From the NCBI GenBank assembly GCA_027603945.1, contig JADIIU010000095.1:1-50135 (forward strand): DNA of 50,135 nt. Direction: 5' to 3'. The position numbers and the translations under genes were made by a program. The stretch comes from Terramyces sp. JEL0728 (lineage: Eukaryota > Chytridiomycota > Chytridiomycetes > Rhizophydiales > Terramycetaceae). Under the pieces are notes generated by a model. It made no database searches and was not told where the DNA came from. It saw only the letters and a program-made list of their open reading frames with translations. Positions within the stretch are counted from its first letter, which is position 1. Every line of letters starts with the position of its first letter. Positions 21,238-32,350 of this stretch are shown piece by piece.

Positions 21238-23717
21238 CTAAGGAATAGGCTTGCCGCGATAGTCGACATTTCTGCAGTAATAATCTGGTGCGGCAGCAGG
21301 GTTGAATGGACCTACAGAGTCATCATAGTAAAGGGTTCTCATAATTGGAGGAAGAATTGCAATCAAGGAAGATGCTGAATCAAATGCGATACAAATAATC
21401 CAGACATATTTCTCCCAGAAATCTCTTTTGTATCGGTACAGGTAGAACTGGCAGATAAACGCAACAATGAATGGAGTAACAATACCCACTTGTGGGTAGC
21501 CTGAAGGGAAGGCGGAATTGGCAATGACTACAATATTGATCATACGCCAGTATTTGCTTGGGAAAGCCTTGTTGAGCAACCATGGAATGAATGGAAGAAC
21601 AAAACCAATAAAGTAGCCCCAGTTCAATACAGCATAGTTGTCACCCCAGAATCTAGCTGGTCCAATAGCTCCCTGATGTTAACGAATAGTTACCCAGATA
21701 CCTCCTGCGTTAGCGAATGTCGCGTAGTTGTTATAAACCCAGCCATTGGGTAATTTAGGCATATCAATTGCATCACTAGTAGTCGCGTTCAAGAAGATTG
21801 CGTTTAATGCCCAGAAAGCACCACCGTTGTTAGTCAATGCACCAATTACAGTTCCAATGAATTGGGCAGCAACCATAGCAATTGGAGCAATGTGCATGTA
21901 GTGTCCCAGTTTCAAATCACCAACAAGTGATAACGATTGAATAACAATATCATAGCCAAGTGTTTTGAATGCCATGACACCAATAGCATCTCCAGTAAGA
22001 GTGAAACCACCAACAATTTGGGTTAGAATGTTCAACCCTGCTTGATAACCAGTAATAGCTTGGATGATACCAATAGGAATGGAAAAGAGGAAACCAAGGA
22101 GAATACAGAGGATAGTAGCCCACCATGGCATCGCGAATGGAGTAAATTCACAAACAATGACAGTCAAGACGGTAGCAACCCCAAAAAAGATGAGATAATG
22201 TAAAATCTGGATATCACCATATGACTTCATGATCTTGTAATGCGGATCTTGGGCATCCAATTCACTATCCTTTTGTGCTAATGCTTCTCTGAATTGGCGA
22301 TACACATCCTTGCCATACCACAGCAAAACTTGAGAAATGACAGCACCGAGAGAAATGAAGCTGGTGAAATAGCCTACGGCAAAGTCACTTGTTATAACGA
22401 CATTGTGCCCAGTAGCATCCCAAGTTTTTTGATTCAATGTATTGTCAAAGGTAAGCAAATGTGGATAATCATCACCTAAAGTTACTTTGAATTACCTCTA
22501 GCCATCGTTAACGGGGCACCTGTTTTACCATCATACAAGTATGGATTGTTGTAGGTTGCCCAAGGATCAAAGTGAACGGTGGTGTTGAAATCATTGCCCA
22601 TTGAATCTGTACCAGAGTAAACGTACCCATCAGTATGTTCACCACCATCAACAAAGAAAGTACCATTCATAAATGTGTCCAAATCCATAAATCTCCCACC
22701 GCCATAGTTTAAAGTTGGTAAAAGGGAAACAGGATGGAAAGCATTTTTGTACTGGAGAACCGGTCCAACAACCCAGCCCCATAAAATAGCTCCAAAAACA
22801 GCATTGATTGTAGTATAAAATGGAAAGTAGTACCAGGTTTGGACAGAAATGATTGTCCAATCAAAAGTCAGTGACAAGATACCAGGTCCTGACATTGCAT
22901 TACCTAGCCATCTAGCATCGCGATTGTTGGTAATCAAACACAAGACTGAAACTGCACCAAGAGATTGCGCAAAGTAAGACGGGAGGAACGCATAGACAAG
23001 CATCAGCAAAAAGGCTAACCAAAAAGTACCATATCTCGATAAAGAGTGTCTGTATTTTTCAGTTTCGAGTTTTCCAGTATCGTGGAAAGCATTAAAGAAA
23101 GACACTGTGGAGAGTGCGCCAGGCCACAACATCGCAGTTGGCTTAACCAAGAAAGGTCTGCACAAACCAGCGATACCATAACCAATCATTTGAGTCATGA
23201 TAACCCAAGATAGAGAGTTCCAAAAGTTCACACCATGATCGTTAAACACCAATCGTTGAGCAACCACATTGTTCAAACCATAAGGACTCCCGCCTGCAGC
23301 ACCAGCAATGATATTAATGATGACATGCTCTTTGACAGAGAACCCACCTGGATTGAGAGATACGCCAAATACATTGACATTGGGCAAGACAGAGGCCATA
23401 AAGACACCAATTGGATAAGCAAGGATATTCACCAAACTGACCGGAATGATAAAGTAGTTGTTTCTGAATGAAGTAATTGAGTTTATAGTTCCCAAAAACA
23501 CGGCAAACACAACACCAATAAACACAGATCTGATCGTAAAAGTTGGTGTATTCCTATCATCGTCTTCAAGAATAAGTCCTTTTCTGAATTCTGTTGCAAA
23601 GACTGCGTCTTGGAATTCAGCATCATCCGCATTAACACCATCTACAAGTTTGATATCTTCTTGTAGGTTGATTTCAACTGCATTCTTTTCTATATCTACG
23701 GAATCTTTGTTCTCCAT
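21238..23717 (-). CDS. Oligopeptide transporter (OPT family)
   Basis: Three exons, 812 residues; introns 22476-22495 (20 nt) and 21673-21693 (21 nt). The start is the ATG at 23717; the frame opens earlier but with no ATG. About 14-16 hydrophobic helices follow an acidic N-terminus. Family motifs include SLNPGGFSVKEHVIINI (the NPG-KEH signature), FDWTIIS, and GDLKLGHYMHIAPIAMVAAQ in the C-terminal half. In most fungal OPTs this last block reads KIPPRAMF; here the Lys and Arg are replaced, which may alter substrate use. OPTs are proton-coupled importers of small peptides or metal chelates at the plasma membrane. Confidence 0.92.
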
Positions 23718-24234
23718 AATCCTGTCTAGCAATATTGGGGTTTTATAGGGATGTCACCACATGGTTGATCCGCATGGTCGCTGTGACTAACTAAATTGGT
23801 AACTTGACAAAAACTAGATTAGGAATACTGTAATATTTTCAGTTGAAATAGTGTAGAAAGTACCAGCAGGTACATTGCTATTTCCGGTCCATCTAATCCA
23901 ATTCGAACGACAAGGGCACCTTTGAATGCCAAAATTTGATGATCACCGTTAGGTTCACAAAGTGACTCGGGATGTGACGATTTTTAGAACACAAAAGATT
24001 GAAGCTGGTTATCAACTAGCACAAGCGCAATTGGAGAATACAGTATAATCGAGGAAATTAACAAGGGTTTCTTTTGCGAATTGTATATTGGGCATTTGGA
24101 TTGGCCGGCAAGTCCCATTTGGTTCACCTCAACTTAAAGACAGCACAAAATGACATGACAAGAGCAGTGTAACAAAAATACACCTCAGCCGGAGTAAGGC
24201 CGTAATAGACCCGAGATATTTAATTAAATCAGCT
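23718..24234. other. 517-bp gap, possible small spliced gene
   Basis: Separates the OPT start from the GluRS stop. On the plus strand an open stretch reads VTRDVTIFRTQKIEAGYQLA and, after a candidate 23-nt intron beginning GTATAATCG, continues GFFCELYIGHLDWPASPIWF. No start codon or family was recognised, so it is not called. Nothing else is seen. Confidence 0.25.
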
Positions 24235-27204
24235 TTATTTAATGTGGGCATTCTTTAACGATGAAGCCTTAACCACACCACTGGCAGTTTCGAATGGAAT
24301 ACCTTGCCATGTTGCTACTAAACCATCAGTGGTCAAGAAATCTGGCTGAACGGATTCCCATACTTTCTTTTTAGGCTTGAGCTCTGGTTCTGGTTCCCCA
24401 GAGTGTCCTTTGAAAGAGATCTTGTCTCCAGGTTTGCATCCTTGTGGTGGGACCAGCAATTCAACCTTGGTATGGTCATCATTGGATGCACATAGCACCA
24501 TAGCAAAGGACTTGATTCCTCTCATTGAAACAGGCTTCAGGTTTTTCAAGATAACAACCAATTTCTGATCGATTTCTTCTGGCTTCAAAAAGTTTACCAA
24601 GCCAGAAACTACAGTTCTAGGTTGCGGCTCGCCGACATCAATGGTTTCAACATAGAGTGAGTCAGCATCTGGATGGCGTTCGACTTTCAATACTTTACCA
24701 ACTACAATGTCGAGTTTGGTGACAAGAGATGCTAAATAAGTTGAAAAATACCTTCACCTGCTGGTTCCTTCTTTGTCTCTGTCTTTGGTTTATCCTCCTT
24801 TGCTTTTTGCTTTTGTTCCTTGCCTTTCTTTGCTTTTGGTGCATCCTTTGGATAAATAGATTCAATTTCATACATGCTTCCTACTTTGCTCGAAGGATTA
24901 TAACCTCCATCATAAACAGAGTCTACTTCATACATACTGATCTTCCAAGGGTCAGCTTCCTTTTTAGTTGGGGCAGCCTTTTGGCTTTTTTGTTTTGGAG
25001 CTGGATCTTTTGGAGTTGAGTCTTTTTGTTTTGGAGCTGCAGAAGCAGTTGCAGCCTTTGAGGCAACAGAATCTGCTCTTCCATCTGGAATCAAGATCAA
25101 ATGAACAGAACCATCAGCAGTGTATTCCTTATCACAGATATGGTATCCTTTTCTTTCCAATTGGATAATATCTCCCTTCTTCAACAAACGAAGATTGGAG
25201 TCTCCAAGTGCTTCGGTTTTGAATTCAGTTTGCGGCGTGATAAAGTCTTTGACATCATCGTCTTCTTCAAGTTTCTTTTTGGTAATGAGGTAGTCATAAT
25301 CCAATAAAGTTGTCTTGACCAACTTGGAGTCAGAAGTAGGACCTTCAGCGAGCCAAGTAAACTTTTTTTTGGTTTTCTTGAAATCTCCATCCAAGTTCAA
25401 GGTCACATCAATTGATGACACAACATCACCAGATTTCTTGATATCCTTGACAATTACATTCCCCCAATCCATCAAAGTAATTTCTTCTCCTTGTTCTACA
25501 GTGGCAGCATCAACTTGTTCCAAAAAGAACGTTTGAGCGTACGTAGTTAATTTGCTTCCTAAATCAGGGTTCTTTTTGTGCTTTGCAACGGATTTGATTT
25601 CAGTCTTGACAGTTTCTCCAACAACGTTGACTTTAACAATACTGCCGCTGACAAGAGCAGTATGACGAGGCGAAATAGGATCGATTACCTTTTTGTTCAA
25701 TGCCCAGATTTTGTCCCATTCTAATGAAAGTTCTCTTTGTGAAGCACCTTGAGAAATAATGTACTGGCGCAATGCATCAATAGTCATACCTCTGCGACGA
25801 ATACCTCTAACAGTAGGGAAACGTGCGTCGTCCCACCCAGTAACAAGGTTTTCTTCAACAAACCAAGTCAATTTGCGTTTTGAAAGTAAAGTGTAAATAA
25901 AACTTAGTCTGCTGAAATCCCAAATGTGCACTTTTCTAACTTTTGCCTTTTCCAAGAACCAAGCATATTGTGGGTTTCTGTCACGATATTCAATAGTACG
26001 AAGAGCGTGAGTGACACCATCAAAGGAATCAACCAGCGGGCAAGCGAAATCGTAAGTTGGGTACATTTTCCATTTGGTACCAGTGATATGATGCGGGGTT
26101 AAATTGCAGCGGAACATGACTGGATCACGCATACATTTGTTCTTGTCTTGCATGTCAATCTTTGCACGCAAACAACAGGTCACACCCTAATTTTAGCAAT
26201 AGTTACGAATTCGGTTCCTCTGCGCATTTCATCAAACAAGCGCAAATTTTCTTCAATTGACTTTTTGCGATTCTTGGATTCAATACCATCAAATCTTTCG
26301 TTTCTCATAGTATCAACATCGGTGTTGTCAACGTATGCCAACCCGTTTTTGATGAATTCCAAAGCCTTTTCATATATAGCATCAAAGTGGTCCGAGGTAT
26401 GGACTACAACATCGCCTTTGATTCCCAATAACTGCAGATCTTCCTTGATGCTGTTTTCAAATTCATCCTAGCGTCAAATTCGAATACCTTTTCTTTTGAA
26501 GGGTTAGTGTCGTCGAAACGAACAATCAACTTTCCTTTGTAGGAGCGCGCAAAGTAGTCATTCAGCAAAGCAGCTTTTGCATGACCAATGTGCAAGTAGC
26601 CACTTGGCTCAGGAGGGAACCTAGTAACAACTTGGCCTTCGTAAGCATCAGGCAAGGGAATATCCATATTTCCCTTGTCATTTCTGTCCTTTCCAGAATC
26701 TTTTGCTTTATCCAAAAGAGCTAAAGCCTTTTCGACAGCTTCCAAAGAATTCATGTACTGGTACCATCGATTCAAGTTCTTTGTATCCATTTTCCCGCCT
26801 TTTAGTTGCTTGTTGAAGATTGCGTTGCTTTTCAATGCACCCCAAACAGCAAAGTCAGCAAGAGTGAGATGATACCCAACCATGAATGATCTGAGTGTAA
26901 GGTAGTTGTCCAGATAATCAAAGCATCCAGAAATAGCTTTGAAATCAGCAGTGTAGAGATTATCTTGGCAATAATCCAACCAAAAATCAACTTGACTTGC
27001 TGTAATTGGGTTGTCAAGATGAAATTCCTTTGGATAGATAGTTCCAATCGTTCGTAAAACATGATTGGTGCTTGTAACATCGATTTGATGTTGAAGTACG
27101 ACTGGCTTATCCGTTGAATTGAATTCGATCTTAAAGTTTGGATCAGAGGCTTTTGAAGCATAGTAAGATGCGACTAATGCGCCTTTATTAATATCGATTA
27201 CCAT
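24235..27204 (-). CDS. Glutamyl-tRNA synthetase with C-terminal EMAPII tRNA-binding domain
   Basis: Four exons, 969 residues; three 20-nt introns (26468-26487, 26187-26206, 24732-24751). Residues ~1-170 form a GST-like domain ([19 protein letters not shown]). The class I catalytic core carries HIGH as [14 protein letters not shown] and the KMSKS-type loop as LSKRKL, with [33 protein letters not shown] and [18 protein letters not shown], then the anticodon-binding barrels. After a Lys/Ala/Pro-rich linker with a duplicated [18 protein letters not shown] motif, the last ~190 residues are an Arc1p/EMAPII OB-fold domain: [43 protein letters not shown] and [14 protein letters not shown]. It is the cytosolic-type enzyme charging tRNA-Glu. 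Fusion of the EMAPII domain to GluRS is unusual. Confidence 0.95.
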
Positions 27205-27519
27205 AAGCTGGAGTTGTCTTGAAGGAAAACAAGATTTTTGCTACCGACATTTTTTTGTAGGAATTTTTTTCAAGACAACTTAAAGTCGCTCTGACTCGGA
27301 TGATCCAATTGCAGTCATTTATTCTAGCAGACCCAGTTATTACTAATTCTCGATCCTGCCTCGGTTTAGATGGCATTTTGATGGCCAATTCCATTCTTGG
27401 TGCGTGAGTGTTTGTAGGAAATATATCTGATGCTGTACAACCGCAGCTCATAGGTTGGCTCACTAACGGGGCTATATGGTGATAGCATCAAATTTGTTTG
27501 TCCAAAACACGCGTAAGAA
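27205..27519. other. Divergent promoter region between GluRS and the RING1-like gene
   Basis: 315 bp between two start codons facing away from each other. A minus-strand frame (27188-27463) overlaps the GluRS start and has no family match, so it is not called. No RNA gene was seen. Confidence 0.4.
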
Positions 27520-28094
27520 ATGAAAGACAAAGTGATTGTATTGTAAATAGAAACTAAAAAGGAAAATTGCAGATATACAGACAGATTTCACATGCGCAAT
27601 CTGCCTGAATATCATATCTGACGCTACAGTAACTTCAAACTGTATGCATAGATTTTGCTATCCTTGTATTACAGACTGTCTTCGGTTAGGGTATTCTTTG
27701 ATTAAAAAGAAAAAAGGAATGTCCTACTTGCAGAGCTCCATGTTTAACGAAGCGATCCCTCCGAGCAGACACCAGATTCGACGACTTGATCAAGAGAATG
27801 TTCAAAGTATTTTTGCATTTACAATAGCTGGAGGAAGTGAAATCGGTTGAACCTCATGAATTGCCAATTACTCTAATTGAATTTCAGGGAGAGCATGAAT
27901 TGAAAGTGACAATCAGAAAATCCTCAACTGTCAAACAGCTCAAAGATCAACTCAAGAAAAATCATAAACTGCAGAAAGTAAACATCGGGCACCAGTCAAG
28001 GAAAAAACTGATTTGGTTCAAGGATGAGGAAGTTATTCATGTACAATTAATTAATCTCAGGAATCCAATCTCGTATATTCCACCCATCCCTTGA
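27520..28094 (+). CDS. RING1/RNF2-like Polycomb RING protein with RAWUL-type tail
   Basis: Four exons, 171 residues; introns 27543-27561 (19 nt), 27691-27709 (19 nt) and 27807-27827 (21 nt). A C3HC4 RING is formed by C19, C22, C35, H37, C40, C43, C55 and C58 (FTCAICL, CMHRFCYPC, ECPTCR). It is followed by KRSLRADTRFDDLIKRMF, the hallmark block after the RING of metazoan RING1/RNF2 and related PRC1 proteins (SKRSLRPDPNFDALISKIY). The C-terminal ~80 residues (LPITLIEFQGEHELKVTIRK, VKQLKDQLKK, EVIHVQL) look like the ubiquitin-like RAWUL domain. The predicted role is as an E3 ubiquitin ligase, possibly for histone H2A. RING1-type proteins are rarely noted in fungi. The linker between the two domains is very short. 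Confidence 0.85.
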
Positions 28095-28149
28095 ACCATC
28101 CCAAAGATCACGCTTGAGGTTAATAAAATATTCTTTTGGTTGTAATTCA

Positions 28150-28172
28150 AGATCTGCCATTCAAGCAGATCT
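28150..28172. repeat. Perfect inverted repeat upstream of HSP90
   Basis: AGATCTGC at 28150-28157 and GCAGATCT at 28165-28172 form an 8-bp stem with a 7-nt loop, 163 bp before the HSP90 start and 56 bp after the RING1-like stop. It may act in transcription control or 3' end formation. No clear heat-shock-element array was seen here. Confidence 0.6.
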
Positions 28173-28334
28173 ATTCTGCCATCCGAACCAGCGATCTACA
28201 TTGAAATTGGCTTCTGTAGGGGATATAACAGTGGCGTCTTTTTTCTAAAACCTTCTGTCAAAATCTGTGCAAGAGTCATGTGACTGGTCGATTTTTAAAC
28301 GAATTCAAGAAAAATTTTTCCTCCAGTATCAACA

Positions 28335-30442
28335 ATGTCTGAAACTTTTGCATTCCAAGCTGAGATCTCTCAGGTATCCCTCAGTCTAATCGTTAGCTCA
28401 TGTCCCTTATTATTAATACTTTCTATAGTAACAAGGAAATCTTCCTACGAGAACTGATCTCCAATGCTTCTGATGCTTGCGACAAGATCCGTTACGAATC
28501 TTTGACTGATCCATCCAAATTGGACGCTGAAAAGGAATTGTTTGTCAGAATTATTCCAGATAAGGAAAACAAAGTTTTGGAAATCCGTGATTCTGGTATT
28601 GGTATGACCAAGGCAGATCTTGTCAATAACTTGGGTACAATTGCCAAGTCTGGCACCAGATCCTTCATGGAAGCCCTTTCCGGCGGTGCAGATATTTCCA
28701 TGATTGGCCAATTTGGTGTAGGTTTCTACTCTGCTTACTTGATTGCTGACAAGGTTGAAGTTATCACCAAGCACAACGACGACGAGCAGTACATTTGGGA
28801 GTCAGCAGCTGGTGGATCGTTCACTATCACCAGAGACACCAAATATCCAGCGCTTGGCCGTGGTACTTTGATGCGCTTGCACATGAAGGAAGACCAGCTT
28901 GAATACCTTGAAGAAAAAAAGATCAAGGAAATCGTCAAGAAGCACTCTGAATTCATTGGCTACCCAATCCAGCTTGTTGTCGAAAAGGAGGTTGAAAAGG
29001 ACGTCGAAGTCGAGGAAGAAGTCAAGGAAGGCGAAGATGCAGACAAGCCAAAGATTGAAGAAATCACTGACGAAGAAGAAAAGCCAAAGACCAAGAAGAT
29101 CAAGGAAATCACCAAAGAAACCGAAGAGCTGAACAAGACCAAGCCGCTCTGGACCAGAAACCCAGAAGATATTACCAAGGAGGAATATGCAGCCTTCTAC
29201 AAGGCATTGACCAACGACTGGGAAGACCATTTGTCAGTCAAGCACTTTTCCATTGAGGGACAATTGGAATTCAGAGCTCTTTTGTTTATTGCAAGCAGAG
29301 CTCCATTCGACCAATTCGAGCAAAAGAAGAAGCGCAACAACATCAAGCTGTACGTCCGCCGTGTGTTCATCATGGACGACTGCGAAGATCTCATTCCAGA
29401 ATGGCTTTCGTTTGTCAAGGGGATTGTTGACTCTGAAGACTTGCCATTGAACATTTCCCGTGAAGTCTTGCAACAAAACAAGATCTTGAAGGTTATCAGA
29501 AAGAACTTGGTCAAGAAGTGCATTGAAATGTTCTTTGAAATTGCAGACGACAAGGAGCAGTTCAAAAAGTTCTACGAGGCATTCTCCAAGAACATCAAGC
29601 TTGGTATCCACGAAGACTCTTCCAACAGAGCAAAGCTTGCTGAGCTGCTCCGCTACCACTCCACCAAGTCTGGAGAAGAAATGACCTCACTGAAGGACTA
29701 CATTACTCGTATGCCAGAAAAGCAAAAGGACATTTACTACATTACTGGGGAATCCAAGATTTCGGTTGAAACAGCACCATTCTTGGAAAAGCTCAAGAAG
29801 AAGGGCTTTGAAGTCTTGTACTTGGTTGATCCTATTGACGAATACTCTGTCCAGCAACTCAAGGAATTTGACGGAAAGAAGCTCGTTTCTGTTACCAAGG
29901 AAGGTCTTGAATTGGAAGAAGACGAAGAAGACAAGAAAAAGTTTGAAGAGTTAAAGACCCAATACGAACCGCTCTGTGCGCAAATCAAGGAAATCTTGGG
30001 AGACAAGGTTGAAAAGGTTGTGGTTTCCAACAGAATCGTCAACTCGCCTTGTGTTTTGGTCACTGGCCAATATGGCTGGTCTGCCAACATGGAAAGAATC
30101 ATGAAGGCACAAGCTCTCCGTGACTCCTCCATGTCCTCCTACATGGCTTCCAAGAAGACTTTGGAATTGAACCCAGAAAACGCCATCGTTTCTTCCCTCA
30201 AGACCAAAGCCGACGCTGACAAGAATGACAAGACCGTCAAGGATCTTACTTTCTTGTTGTACGAGACTGCTTTATTGGCTTCTGGCTTTGCTCTTGATGA
30301 ACCTTCTGCCTTTGCCAACCGCATCCACCGTATGATCAAATTGGGTTTGAGCATTGATGAAGATGAAACCGTAGATGTTGCTGACGACCTTCCACCGCTT
30401 GAAGACGTTGCTGTTGAATCTCAAATGGAAGAAGTTGATTAA
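28335..30442 (+). CDS. HSP90: Cytosolic HSP90 chaperone
   Basis: Two exons, 694 residues. The 23-nt intron (28374-28396) follows codon 13, joining FAFQAEISQ to [12 protein letters not shown]. Family signatures include [33 protein letters not shown], the charged linker rich in Glu/Lys (residues ~220-265), [19 protein letters not shown], and the C-terminal MEEVD that binds TPR co-chaperones. That ending marks the cytosolic form. Codons are strongly biased toward AAG, GAA and C-ending forms compared with neighbours, consistent with high expression. HSP90 matures kinases and other clients. Confidence 0.98.
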
Positions 30443-30481
30443 AAGGTTTATTTTACATAATATATTATTTTAAATGTTTAT

Positions 30482-31146
30482 TTAAAACTGTTTTACTTTG
30501 ATCTGCTGGACTCCATTGTTTGGAATTTTCATTTCCTTTTGTTGTGACTGTTGGTGCTTTATAATCTGCTTGATTTCTTGCTTTCTTTGCTTCCTCAACT
30601 CTTTCAAGAATGCTTGATGGGCTTCCAATACAACACGAGCCTAGATTAGCAAAAAGTACTTTGGTGGGGCACTCTGACATGATCTTGATTGCATTCGAAG
30701 TTGTAGGTAAAGCGAAATGCGGGACAATTTCTGGTGCTTCTGGTTCAGAGAGGTGCTTCACACTAACTTAATTGTAAATTACGGTTTTTCCGTCAATAGC
30801 GTATAGATATTTTCAATGAAATGAATGGCTGCTCCATTTTGACACTTCATTACTGCTTCAATCGCCAACTTTGGAATGACAATCTTGTTCTTTTCAAAAA
30901 CTGGATTAACAATAAATACATTTAGATATAACCATCTGAGTCAGTATTAATTACCCAGTTGTTTTGTTTTTGTTGTTCAGAGTTGCCAGTGTATAGCGTC
31001 CATGGCTGCAACTGTCCCGGATAGTAGTGTGAAAATATCACAGCTATAATATATCCATTTGCAAAATCTCTTTTTGGATGGCTGTAGGAAATACCTGTAT
31101 CAAGGCTATCCAGCCATTTAATCACATTTCTGTCTATTCCTCTCAT
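30482..31146 (-). CDS. SPATA4-like CH-domain protein, likely flagellar
   Basis: Five exons, 195 residues; introns 30936-30954, 30901-30919 and 30641-30659 (19 nt each) and 30763-30782 (20 nt). Exon 2 is only 16 nt. The N-terminal ~100 residues form a CH-like domain: NVIKWLDSLDTGISYSHPKR, DFANGYIIAVIFSHYYPGQL, NNWMVISKFF, IVIPKLAIEAV and FIENIYTLLTEKP. This matches SPATA4 and related CLAMP-type sperm/flagellar proteins. The C-terminal third is a Lys/Gln-rich coiled coil (ARVVLEAHQAFLKELRKQRK). It probably sits on axonemal microtubules. The start is the ATG at 31146; the frame opens earlier only with a GTG. It converges on HSP90 with 39 bp between stops. Confidence 0.85.
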
Positions 31147-31285
31147 CAAGTGACGTGTCAAAGAATACACGCGAAATTTGACAGATCATCTATTAGCTAG
31201 AGCAATGTAATTGATACATGAATTTATTGAAATCAAAACGGGGTAAATACACTTATTGCAGCTTGCGATGTTCCTTTTCCTATGA

Positions 31286-32097
31286 TTAATGTGTTGCTAC
31301 TATGATGTGACTGGCTTCTTTGAAAATGTCTTTTGCGGTTTGCTCCAAAGCCAAGTAATTATCAACCAAAGGCTTCCCAGCAGGTTTTGCCTCCAAAGAG
31401 TGTCTGGCATTCCTTGCTGTAGTTCGGATCTTTTTGATGTAGTCCCAGACATGCAAAAAGTCCAAGATCCCAAGTACTCTTTCCAAAACAATAAATTTTC
31501 TGTTTACAAGTTGTATTAATTCGGTAATTCCCCATTCATCTATTGTTATATCCAATTACCACTAAACTTTTCCAATAGCAAAAATGAATTTGCAAATAAG
31601 GAAGCGTAGCTGTCTACCAAGGGGCTGCATTCATTACTAAGAGATAAATCATCCACTGTTGATTCATTTTCACCAGCTGCTGAAATCGCAGTCAAGTCTT
31701 CTTCAAAGAATGTAGTGTCAGAAACTGGAGAGAAGGCACAGTCATTTCGCATAGTAAAATATGAATGTCTCTTCAATTCACACTTTTCCACATAGAAGCC
31801 TGTCATTAGAAAGATAAACCTCCAATCCCGACAAGATTTTGGTTCAATAATTTCTCTGCTGATTTAGGGTTGTGGAACAGTAATAGAGCTTCATTGTGAT
31901 CTTTGTCAACACAAAATACCTTTGTTTGCCTGCTGTAGGTGGAATTTCAGAATGGTTCCGAACGACTCAAAGTACTTGCATAGCGTATCTGCCGATAATG
32001 TCGGTGGAATGTTCTTTACGACGACCAAATTTAAGCCGATCAAATGAGAAAGCGACTGATCTGATGTTGGAGGAAAATTGAGCTGAGTGGAAGGCAT
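31286..32097 (-). CDS. RNA-recognition-motif (RRM) protein
   Basis: Four exons, 250 residues; introns 31901-31919 (19 nt), 31800-31819 (20 nt) and 31540-31559 (20 nt). After splicing, residues ~25-105 form one RRM: NLVVVKNIPPTLSADTLCKY (beta1, RNP2), FESFGTILKFHLQ, then NEALLLFHNPKSAEKLLNQN and VGIGGFYVEKCELKR. The RNP1 aromatic pattern is weak. An acidic Ser-rich linker follows, then a C-terminal helical region (ITELIQLVNRKFIVLERVLG, VWDYIKKIR). The specific family was not recognised. It may be a splicing or mRNA-binding factor. Confidence 0.7.
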
Positions 32098-32350
32098 AAC
32101 TTTTGGTGATCAGTTTGAGGAGATTTGTAGTGTGCACAGACCAACCGAGTCTGACACTTGCCAACCAATCAAAAGTAGAAGAATGGATATGATAATTTGC
32201 GATTAGATCCTACTCGAACCGGAAAATTGATCAATCAACGATTTCAAAATTGAAACTGCCCAATTCAAAACTGTCGAGTATAAAATATATATTCATGTAG
32301 CCAGAGAGAATTCCATACAAGACTACCAGAAGATTTTCCTTGCAAAAAAA

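Noticed and set aside
27186..27204. A 19-nt intron-like segment right after the GluRS start codon
   Set aside because: Removing it puts a stop two codons later; keeping it gives a normal GST-like N-terminus.
27188..27463. 91-codon minus-strand frame upstream of GluRS
   Set aside because: It overlaps the GluRS start in another frame and has no domain; the GluRS ATG at 27204 already gives a normal N-terminus.
28802..30132. Long minus-strand frames opposite HSP90
   Set aside because: They are shadows of the strongly biased HSP90 codons and show no family match.
32190..32235. Possible tRNA B-box on the minus strand (GGTTCGAGTAGG)
   Set aside because: The flanking bases cannot form a T-stem and no A-box or acceptor stem is found.
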